A DNA stretch of 64,000 bases. Source: Aliiroseovarius sp. M344 (lineage in GTDB: Bacteria; Pseudomonadota; Alphaproteobacteria; Rhodobacterales; Rhodobacteraceae). The DNA lies in NCBI RefSeq assembly GCF_025140835.1, contig NZ_CP081153.1:1054001-1118000 (forward strand), read 5' to 3'. Position numbers and translations under genes: made by a program. The notes under the pieces were generated by a model. The model had not been told where the DNA came from, did no database searches, and saw nothing but the letters and a program-made list of their open reading frames with translations. This document shows, piece after piece, positions 8,175-15,402 of this stretch (its first letter is position 1; each line of letters begins with the position of its first letter).

Positions 8175-10430
8175 ATGAGCCGTTTTGCTGCCCCCATCGC
8201 TGAACAAATCTGGGATATGAAATACCGGCTCAAGCAGGCCGATGGGACAGCCGAGGATAAGACGGTCGAAGACACGTGGCGCCGCATCGCCCGCGCTTTG
8301 GCAGAGGCAGAGCCCGCGCAGCAAGATGCGTTCTATGGTGCTTTGGAAGATTTCAAATTCCTGCCCGCAGGTCGGATCACCGCTGGGGCGGGCACGGGCC
8401 GGTCGGTGACGTTGTTCAACTGTTTCGTCATGGGAACGATCCCTGACAGCATGGGCGGCATTTTCGATATGCTGAAAGAAGCCGCGCTGACCATGCAGCA
8501 AGGCGGCGGGATCGGTTACGACTTCTCGACCATCCGCCCGCGTGGGGCGGACGTGAAGGGTGTGGCGGCAGACGCCTCGGGCCCGCTCAGCTTCATGGAT
8601 GTATGGGACGCGATGTGTCGCACAATCATGTCGGCCGGTTCGCGCCGCGGGGCGATGATGGCCACGATGCGCTGCGACCACCCGGACATTGAAGATTTCA
8701 TCACCGCCAAATCCGACGCCGCCCGTCTGCGCATGTTCAACATGTCGGTGCTGGTGACCGATGATTTCATGCAGGCCGTCAAGGAAGACACCAGCTGGGA
8801 ACTGACGTTCGAAGGCACCGTTTATCACACGGTTGAGGCGCGTGATCTTTGGAACAAGATCATGAAGGCGACCTACGAGTATGCCGAGCCGGGCGTGATC
8901 TTCATCGACCGTATCAATCAGATGAACAATCTGGCCTATTGCGAAACCATTGCCGCCACCAATCCCTGTGGCGAGCAACCCTTGCCGCCATATGGCGCTT
9001 GCCTGCTTGGTTCAATCAACCTTGCGCGTCTGGTTGCGGATCCGTTTGAGGAGGCCGCGCATCTGGATGGTGACGCGCTGTCGGAGTTGGTCGCGACTGC
9101 CATTCGCATGATGGATAATGTGGTCGATGCCAGCCGCTTCCCGTTGGAAGCACAGCGCCAGGAGGCTCAGGCCAAGCGCCGGATCGGGCTGGGTGTCACC
9201 GGACTTGCCGACGCTCTGTTGATGCTTGGTCTGCGCTATGGTTCGGACGAGGCAGCGGCCCAGACCGAAGCCTGGATGAAGCAAATCGCACGCGCGTCCT
9301 ATCTGGCGTCGGTCGAATTGGCCAAGGAAAAGGGTCCGTTCCCGTTGTTTGACGCCGAGAAATACCTGGCTTCTGGGTCGCTGACCCATATGGACGATGA
9401 CGTGCGCGATGCAATCCGTAAACATGGCATCCGCAACGCGCTTCTGACGTCGATCGCACCCACTGGCACGATCAGCCTTTATGCGGGCAACGTGTCCTCA
9501 GGAATCGAGCCGGTCTTTGCCTATGCCTATACCCGCAAAGTTCTGCAAAAGGACGGCACGCGCACCGAAGAGGAGGTCGTGGATTACGCCGTTCAGATGT
9601 GGCGCGACAAGTTCGGCGACAAAGAACTTCCCGACTATTTCGTCAACGCTCAGACGTTGGAGCCGCTGGCGCATGTAAAAATGCAGGCGGCCGCGCAGAA
9701 ATGGATCGACAGCTCGATTTCCAAGACCATCAACTGCCCGGAAGACATCAGCTTCGAGGCGTTCAAGGACGTCTATATGGCTGCGTGGGACAGCGGCTGC
9801 AAAGGCTGTACGACCTATCGGCCGAATGACGTGACGGGATCGGTTTTGTCAGTGTCTGAGAAAACCGAAACTGTGCCCGAAGCTGATACAGGCGCGGATG
9901 TCGTCTATATCTCCGAGCCGCTGGATCGCCCGCAATCTCTGGAAGGCCATACCTATAAGGTCAAATGGCCCGACAGTGAGCACGCGATCTATATCACGAT
10001 CAACGATCTGGTCCTGAACGGCCATCGCCGCCCGTTCGAAGTGTTCATCAACTCGAAGAATATGGAGCATTTCGCCTGGACCGTGGCCCTGACGCGCATG
10101 ATTTCGGCCGTGTTCCGGCGTGGTGGTGATGTCAGTTTTGTCGTCGAAGAGCTGAAAGCGGTGTTTGACCCGCGCGGCGGAGCCTGGATGAATGGGAAAT
10201 ACATTCCGTCCATATTGGCGGCGATTGGCGGCGTGATCGAACGCCATATGGTGTTGACGGGCTTCCTTGAAGGCGAGGGGATGGGGTTGAAAACTGACCC
10301 TCATGCGGAAGTCGTGAACCTTGGCAACGCCCCGCGCGGCCCGGCCTGCCCAAGCTGTGGACAGTATGACATGCGCATGATCGAAGGCTGCATGACCTGC
10401 GCATCCTGCGGCCATTCAAAATGCGGATAA
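8175..10430 (+). CDS. nrdJ: Adenosylcobalamin-dependent (class II) ribonucleoside-diphosphate reductase
   Basis: A 751-residue enzyme reducing ribonucleotides to deoxyribonucleotides with an AdoCbl-generated thiyl radical, independent of oxygen. The active-site motif NPCGEQ places the radical Cys at 265 between Asn263 and Glu267; the redox pair is Cys83 (FNCFVMG) and Cys276 (GACLLGS), with the 11-residue 265-276 spacing typical of class II enzymes. The C-terminus has a cysteine-rich tail (CPSCG from 725, then C739, C742, C745, C750) that probably shuttles electrons from thioredoxin or binds zinc. No B12 riboswitch fits in the short upstream spacer. Confidence 0.96.
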   Translation: MSRFAAPIAEQIWDMKYRLKQADGTAEDKTVEDTWRRIARALAEAEPAQQDAFYGALEDFKFLPAGRITAGAGTGRSVTLFNCFVMGTIPDSMGGIFDMLKEAALTMQQGGGIGYDFSTIRPRGADVKGVAADASGPLSFMDVWDAMCRTIMSAGSRRGAMMATMRCDHPDIEDFITAKSDAARLRMFNMSVLVTDDFMQAVKEDTSWELTFEGTVYHTVEARDLWNKIMKATYEYAEPGVIFIDRINQMNNLAYCETIAATNPCGEQPLPPYGACLLGSINLARLVADPFEEAAHLDGDALSELVATAIRMMDNVVDASRFPLEAQRQEAQAKRRIGLGVTGLADALLMLGLRYGSDEAAAQTEAWMKQIARASYLASVELAKEKGPFPLFDAEKYLASGSLTHMDDDVRDAIRKHGIRNALLTSIAPTGTISLYAGNVSSGIEPVFAYAYTRKVLQKDGTRTEEEVVDYAVQMWRDKFGDKELPDYFVNAQTLEPLAHVKMQAAAQKWIDSSISKTINCPEDISFEAFKDVYMAAWDSGCKGCTTYRPNDVTGSVLSVSEKTETVPEADTGADVVYISEPLDRPQSLEGHTYKVKWPDSEHAIYITINDLVLNGHRRPFEVFINSKNMEHFAWTVALTRMISAVFRRGGDVSFVVEELKAVFDPRGGAWMNGKYIPSILAAIGGVIERHMVLTGFLEGEGMGLKTDPHAEVVNLGNAPRGPACPSCGQYDMRMIEGCMTCASCGHSKCG

Positions 10431-10460
10431 GCTGACGCGAGGGGCGGGCTTTGGCACGCC

Positions 10461-11144
10461 CTATCCGTCGTCGCGTGCGTAGTTGCGCAGCTTTTGCAAG
10501 TCGCTGATAATCGCGCTGCTTTTGTCAATCTGGACACCAAAGGCACCCAGCCTTGAAAAGGCGCGTGACAGGCTTTCGGGCTTCATTCCCAGACGTCCTG
10601 CGATCAGGACTTTATCATAGGGCAGCTTGATGGCGCAGTCGCTTGGCGTTCCATCACACAAAGCCAGCAGAAACTCTGCGACACGCTGAGGTGCCGTCTT
10701 GGCCTTCAGCTGTTCTAGCTGGGTGACCAGCCCGTGCAGATGTGTGAATGTCGCCGACAGGATGGACAATGCGACCTCGGGATCCTGCTTCACAAGTTGA
10801 ACAAGGACGTTGGTCGGGATGTTCATGATCTCGCAACTTGTCGCAGCTTCGCCCGACACCGGATAGGGCAGTTTGCGCAAGGCCACTGCTTCGCCAAAGC
10901 TTTCGCCCCGGGTAAAGACACTCACCACAGCTTCGGTTCCGCCACGGGTCATGCGATACAGCTTGACCCAGCCGTCCAACACAATGTGGATCGCCTCTGC
11001 CGGATCCTCTTGCATAAACAAAGTCTCGCCGCGTTCGTAGTGGCGCCAAGTCGCCTGCGACAGAAGATCCTCCACATGCACCTTCGGCAGCGCGCGCATA
11101 AACAGCGAATTGCGCGCTATGTTTTTATACATTTCGTGTGGCAC
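10461..11144 (-). CDS. Crp/Fnr family transcriptional regulator without Fe-S cysteines
   Basis: A 227-residue regulator with an N-terminal cyclic-nucleotide-binding-like beta barrel (about 20-140), a long dimerisation helix and a C-terminal winged helix. The recognition helix contains PESLSRAF, the E-x-x-S-R pattern that reads TTGA/TCAA half sites in FNR-like proteins. The N-terminal cysteine cluster of oxygen-sensing FNR/FnrL is absent, which points to the DNR/NnrR or related haem- or redox-sensing branches rather than to FnrL. It is convergent with nrdJ, 30 bp between stops. Ligand unknown. Confidence 0.88.
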   Translation of the reverse strand: MPHEMYKNIARNSLFMRALPKVHVEDLLSQATWRHYERGETLFMQEDPAEAIHIVLDGWVKLYRMTRGGTEAVVSVFTRGESFGEAVALRKLPYPVSGEAATSCEIMNIPTNVLVQLVKQDPEVALSILSATFTHLHGLVTQLEQLKAKTAPQRVAEFLLALCDGTPSDCAIKLPYDKVLIAGRLGMKPESLSRAFSRLGAFGVQIDKSSAIISDLQKLRNYARDDG

Positions 11145-11262
11145 TCTTTAGTCCCCTGTCAACGGCACCGCGCAAGCAGAATGCCACCTTGTTCCCAAAT
11201 GAAGTCTAGCTGCCCCGGTGAACGCCGTCCACCAGCAGGAAGCGGGCGCCAGCAGGCTCGGC

Positions 11263-13134
11263 TCAGTCAACTTTTTTCTTTGCATTGTAAACCCTTCCTG
11301 CCATTTGCTCCTGCCAGACCTCCATCATCTCGCTGACACGTTGCATATAGGCTTCGTTTTCGACCATCGGTATGTTGATGTCATGAAGTTCCGCGAGTTC
11401 CAGCATGACCTCGCGGTCCGACGCATCAAATTCCGCGACCATACGTTCCGCCGTCGCGCGGCTGTGGCCCAAGGCTTCGAAAGCTGATCGGGTAGCGCGC
11501 AACGAACTGTCATAGGTCTCACGGATGACATCACGACATCCAACAGACCAAAGGTCATAAACGTGGTCGCGATCAACCGCGCGGGCAATGACATGTACGT
11601 GCGGGTAATGCGCGCAGACATATCGCGTCAGCCCGGTGATAGCCTCTTTCCCGTCGATGGCCACCACAAGGATCTTGGCTTCTTCAATTCCTGCGGCGTG
11701 CAAAAGGTCGGGTCGCGTGGCGTCGCCGAAATGCACGCTGATTTTGAAACGGCGCAGCATCTCGAGCTGTTCTGATGAATAGTCAAGCACCGTCGTATCA
11801 AGCCCGGCGGCGCGCAATCCCCGGTTCACGATGCCGCCAAACCGGCCATGACCCGCAATGATAATCTGCGAAGGAGCTTCGATCTTGTCTGCCTCACGCT
11901 CGTCTTCGTACGAGTAGCGCGGGGCGATGACGCGGTCGTAAAGGATGAACAGGGCAGGGGTCAGCAGCATCGACAAGGCAACGACCAGCAGTAAAATATC
12001 TGCAACCCCGTCCGGGATAACAGCGTTTGCGACCGTGAAGGACAACAGAACAAATCCAAATTCACCAGCTTGCGCCAAGCCCAGCCCGAACAGCCACTTA
12101 TCCCCACCTTCAAGCTTGAAGGCCTGTCCCAGTAACAGAAGTATCGCAGATTTCAGGATGATCAGACCGACGGTCAGCCCCAGAACCAATGCGATGTTCT
12201 GGCCAAGTAGCCCGAAATCAATGCTTGCCCCGACCGTGATGAAAAAGACCCCAAGAAAGATGCCCTTGAAGGGATCGATGTCACTTTCCAACTCATGCCG
12301 ATATTCGCTGCCGGCCATGACGACCCCAGCCAGGAAAGTGCCCAAGGCGGGTGACAACCCGACCAGTGTCATAAGAAGCGCGATGCCAAGCACCATCATA
12401 AGGGCGGTGGTGACAAAAAGTTCGCGCAGGCGGGCGCGGGCGACAAAGCGGAAGATCGGTGTGGTCAGGTAGGTGCCGATAAAGACGACTCCGGCGATTG
12501 CCGCAAGTGTGACAAGACCCGTCTGCCAGCCGTTCAACCCTTGGACCAGGCTCAGGTTCAGGCCGCCCGAACCATGATCGCCGCCTGTATGTCCATGCGA
12601 CATCGCCTCGGTCAGTTCAGGCAGGGCGAGCAGCGGGATCAGCGCCAGCATTGGGATGACCGCAATATCCTGCATCAACAGAACCGAGAAGCTGGCCTGC
12701 CCACCGTCCGAACGCAACAATCCCTTCTCGCGCAATGTTTGGTTCACGATCGCCGTTGAAGACAGGGCAAAGACCAGACCAATCGCCAACCCGACGCTCC
12801 ACGGTTGCCCAAAGGCCATGGCGACCCCCATGACAAGCAATGTTGTCACCGTGACTTGCAGCCCCCCCAGCACGAAAATACGTGACCGCATGGCCCAAAG
12901 CGATTTCGGGTTCATTTCAAGCCCGACAATGAACAGCATCATGACGACGCCAAATTCCGAGAAATGCTGCAGCGCGACCACGTCAGCGCCGATCCAATGC
13001 AGAAACGGGCTGATCACGATGCCAGCCAACAGATATCCCAGCACCGATCCTAGCCCAAGCCGCGACGCAATTGGCACAGCCAGCACGCCCGCCAGAAAAA
13101 GCGTGAAGGTGATCAGCATAAACTCAGCGGTCAT
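11263..13134 (-). CDS. CPA2-family monovalent cation:proton antiporter with TrkA-N domain (Kef-like)
   Basis: A 623-residue protein: about twelve membrane segments of the Na+/H+ exchanger domain (1-390), then a soluble RCK/TrkA-N domain beginning IIIAGHGRFGGIVNRGL (G-x-G-x-x-G nucleotide fold) and GDATRPDLLHAAGIEEAKILVVAID. It would move K+ or Na+ against H+ at the inner membrane under control of NAD(H) or glutathione adducts, as in KefB/KefC. The C-terminus is a short charged tail. It stands alone, downstream of nothing obvious on the minus strand. Confidence 0.92.
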   Translation of the reverse strand: MTAEFMLITFTLFLAGVLAVPIASRLGLGSVLGYLLAGIVISPFLHWIGADVVALQHFSEFGVVMMLFIVGLEMNPKSLWAMRSRIFVLGGLQVTVTTLLVMGVAMAFGQPWSVGLAIGLVFALSSTAIVNQTLREKGLLRSDGGQASFSVLLMQDIAVIPMLALIPLLALPELTEAMSHGHTGGDHGSGGLNLSLVQGLNGWQTGLVTLAAIAGVVFIGTYLTTPIFRFVARARLRELFVTTALMMVLGIALLMTLVGLSPALGTFLAGVVMAGSEYRHELESDIDPFKGIFLGVFFITVGASIDFGLLGQNIALVLGLTVGLIILKSAILLLLGQAFKLEGGDKWLFGLGLAQAGEFGFVLLSFTVANAVIPDGVADILLLVVALSMLLTPALFILYDRVIAPRYSYEDEREADKIEAPSQIIIAGHGRFGGIVNRGLRAAGLDTTVLDYSSEQLEMLRRFKISVHFGDATRPDLLHAAGIEEAKILVVAIDGKEAITGLTRYVCAHYPHVHVIARAVDRDHVYDLWSVGCRDVIRETYDSSLRATRSAFEALGHSRATAERMVAEFDASDREVMLELAELHDINIPMVENEAYMQRVSEMMEVWQEQMAGRVYNAKKKVD

Positions 13135-13535
13135 GTGAACGTCCTATTCCGTTTGCATTGATGAGGCAGCGGCATGCCCCGGTCAGATAGCGTGCTTTGC
13201 CGCGGTGCCGCGGGGACGAAAGCCTCGCTGACATCACCGCTTTGCTGTTCGCGCACCAAAATATTAACGTGTTCATCTCTTACTGAAACCTGTGCGCCAA
13301 TCAGCGTCAAGGGACAGCGCGACAAGCTTGCATATATTTGAGGTGCCGGCCCAGGCCGTCGTCTATCACCAGCGGGTCAAATTGATCTGTTACCCCGCCA
13401 CGGCGCTGTTCAAGCGTATGGCAATCACACCGCATTGCGAAGTCGGTTCAGGTGTCGCTCCGGAATAGCCGCAAAACCAAACATTTTTCCATTTCGCCCT
13501 TGCCCCGACTTTTTGAGATGGATAAACGGGTCGAC
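13135..13535. other. Intergenic stretch without recognised gene
   Basis: About 400 bp between the antiporter start and tRNA-Ser. I see no coding frame with a credible ribosome-binding site, no clear terminator and no repeat. It must hold the promoters of both flanking genes. Confidence 0.6.
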
Positions 13536-13625
13536 GGAGACGTGGCCGAGTGGTCGAAGGCGCTCCCCTGCTAAGGGAGTAATGGGGTAACTCATTCGAG
13601 GGTTCGAATCCCTTCGTCTCCGCCA
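13536..13625 (+). tRNA. tRNA-Ser (anticodon GCT), CCA encoded
   Basis: A 90-nt class II tRNA. The acceptor stem GGAGACG pairs with CGTCTCC, the anticodon stem CTCCC/GGGAG encloses loop CTGCTAA with anticodon GCT at 13570-13572, a long variable arm follows, and the T-loop GGTTCGAATCC is intact. Discriminator G and CCA are in the DNA. It reads AGC and AGT. Confidence 0.97.
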
Positions 13626-13743
13626 CCATACCTTTTTCGCTGTTGCCGGGTCGCCTTAGGCAGCTTTTGGACATTTGAAAAAGTTGCGGCACAGTACAGG
13701 CTTGGCCGCGTGACGGTGGCTAAGTGGCGGTGATCACCCCCCA

Positions 13744-13785
13744 ATTTCTGGCGATGTCGATTTTGCGACTGCTTTTGTCAGAAAT
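13744..13785. promoter_or_regulatory. Nested dyad upstream of soxB, candidate operator
   Basis: ATTTCTG at 13744-13750 is matched by CAGAAAT at 13779-13785, and inside it GTCG at 13756-13759 is matched by CGAC at 13766-13769 with nearly the same centre. It lies 60-100 bp before soxB, where an activator such as the GlxA-type regulator encoded beyond soxG could bind. No terminator-like T run follows. Confidence 0.4.
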
Positions 13786-13844
13786 CATGCAAGCACGAGC
13801 GTAGCGCGCAGTCCAAAATTGGCCGGATATTGTCGGGAGTCGCT

Positions 13845-15095
13845 ATGCGGTATTCGGGTTTTAGACTGTTCAAGGAAGCCTTGACGGGTCACAAGGGTTG
13901 GGCTGGGCAGTGGCGTGACCCTGAGCCCCAAGATGCCTATGACTACCTGATCATTGGCGGGGGTGGGCACGGGCTTGCGACGGCCTATTACCTTGCCAAG
14001 GAATTCGGCGGCGCACGCATTGCGGTGCTTGAGAAAGGTTGGATCGGTGGTGGTAATGTCGGTCGCAATACGACGATCATTCGGTCGAACTATTTGCTGG
14101 ATGGCAATGAGCCCTTCTATGAATTTTCGCTGAAACTGTGGGAAAACCTAGAGCAAGATCTGAACTATAATGCGATGGTATCGCAACGCGGCATTCTGAA
14201 CCTTATTCATACGGATGCCCAACGGGATGCGGCGCGCAGGCGCGGCAATGCGATGATCCTGAATGGCTCGGACGCCGAGCTTCTGGACGTGGCAGGCGTA
14301 CGTGCCATGTACCCCTTCCTCAACTTCGACAATGCACGATTCCCGATCAAGGGCGGACTGCTGCACCGGCGCGGCGGGACCGTGCGCCACGATGCAGTAG
14401 CCTGGGGCTATGCGCGCGGCGCGGACCGTCGGGGCGTCGATATCATCCAGAACTGCGAAGTGACCGGCTTTCGCATTGAAGGCGGCAAAGTTCTGGGCGT
14501 TGAAACGTCGCGCGGGTATATCGGCGCGGTCAAGGTCGGTGTCTCGGTCGCTGGCAGCTCTGGCCGTGTGATGGCCAAAGCGGGGATGCGCCTGCCGATT
14601 GAAAGCCATGTGCTTCAGGCGTTCGTGTCTGAGGGGTTGAAGCCCATTATTCCGGGCGTGATCACCTATGGCGCTGGGCACTTTTACTGCAGCCAATCTG
14701 ACAAAGGTGGGTTGGTTTTTGGTGGCGACATTGATGGCTACAATTCCTATGCCCAACGCGGCAACCTGCCGGTGGTCGAGGATGTGGTGGAAAGTGGCAT
14801 GTCGCTGATCCCCGCCCTTGGTCGCGCGCGTCTTTTGCGCAGCTGGGGCGGGATCATGGACATGTCGATGGACGGCTCCCCCTTAATCGACAAGACCCAC
14901 ATAGACGGGCTCTATTTCAACGGAGGCTGGTGCTATGGCGGCTTCAAAGCGACGCCAGCGGCTGGCTATTGCTTTGCCCATCTTCTGAAAACCGACCGGC
15001 CGCATGAAACCGCAAAAGCCTATCGCCTGGATCGGTTCATGACCGGTCACATGATCGACGAAAAGGGCCAAGGCGCCCAGCCCAACCTGCACTGA
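13845..15095 (+). CDS. soxB: Sarcosine oxidase subunit beta
   Basis: A 416-residue FAD-binding DAO-family subunit. DYLIIGGGGHGLATAYYLA (34-52) is the FAD Rossmann motif, and GTVRHDAVAWGY places His182 where the covalently FMN-bound histidine of heterotetrameric sarcosine oxidases lies. The enzyme oxidises sarcosine to glycine with transfer of the one-carbon unit to tetrahydrofolate and release of H2O2. The ATG at 13845 is preferred over an in-frame TTG 15 bp earlier because GGGAG lies 5 bp upstream and the family N-terminus MRYSGFRLFKEA starts there. First gene of soxBDAG. Confidence 0.93.
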   Translation: MRYSGFRLFKEALTGHKGWAGQWRDPEPQDAYDYLIIGGGGHGLATAYYLAKEFGGARIAVLEKGWIGGGNVGRNTTIIRSNYLLDGNEPFYEFSLKLWENLEQDLNYNAMVSQRGILNLIHTDAQRDAARRRGNAMILNGSDAELLDVAGVRAMYPFLNFDNARFPIKGGLLHRRGGTVRHDAVAWGYARGADRRGVDIIQNCEVTGFRIEGGKVLGVETSRGYIGAVKVGVSVAGSSGRVMAKAGMRLPIESHVLQAFVSEGLKPIIPGVITYGAGHFYCSQSDKGGLVFGGDIDGYNSYAQRGNLPVVEDVVESGMSLIPALGRARLLRSWGGIMDMSMDGSPLIDKTHIDGLYFNGGWCYGGFKATPAAGYCFAHLLKTDRPHETAKAYRLDRFMTGHMIDEKGQGAQPNLH

Positions 15096-15105
15096 GGACC
15101 GAAAG

Positions 15106-15402
15106 ATGATCATCAACCATCCGCTTTTGGGGCCACGCGACGCGCAGGAGTTTACTTATCTGGGCGACGCCAACCTGATAAACCGGCCAGATTGGCAGTC
15201 GGAAAACGCACTGCAAGAATTCCACGATTATTTGCATCTGCGCGACAATCCCGTCGGTCTGCATCGCGAGTTGTGGTTCCACGAACAAGGTGACCGCTCT
15301 TGGCTGGTGGTGACGCGCGACACGACCACACATGAAATTACCGACGTCAAACTGGCGCGTGATGTGGCCCGCGCGAACCGCGCTTCCGAGGTGATACGAT
15401 GA
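15106..15402 (+). CDS. soxD: Sarcosine oxidase subunit delta, cysteine-free variant
   Basis: A 98-residue small structural subunit between soxB and soxA, as in characterised sox operons. Family features are the GPRDAQEFTYLGDA segment, the LRDNPVGLHRELWFHEQGDRSW core and RDTTTHEI near the end. In characterised delta subunits a Cys-x-x-Cys near residue 6 plus a later Cys and His bind zinc. Here the equivalent start reads NHPLLG, the later position is Asp, and there is no cysteine in the whole protein, so zinc binding of that kind is not possible. The stop overlaps the soxA ATG by 4 bp. Confidence 0.9.
   Translation: MIINHPLLGPRDAQEFTYLGDANLINRPDWQSENALQEFHDYLHLRDNPVGLHRELWFHEQGDRSWLVVTRDTTTHEITDVKLARDVARANRASEVIR

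Noticed and set aside
13390..13692. Minus-strand frame containing VAETKGFEPSNE across the tRNA-Ser gene
   Set aside because: This is the well-known false protein read from the antisense of a tRNA-Ser; the tRNA structure explains the sequence.
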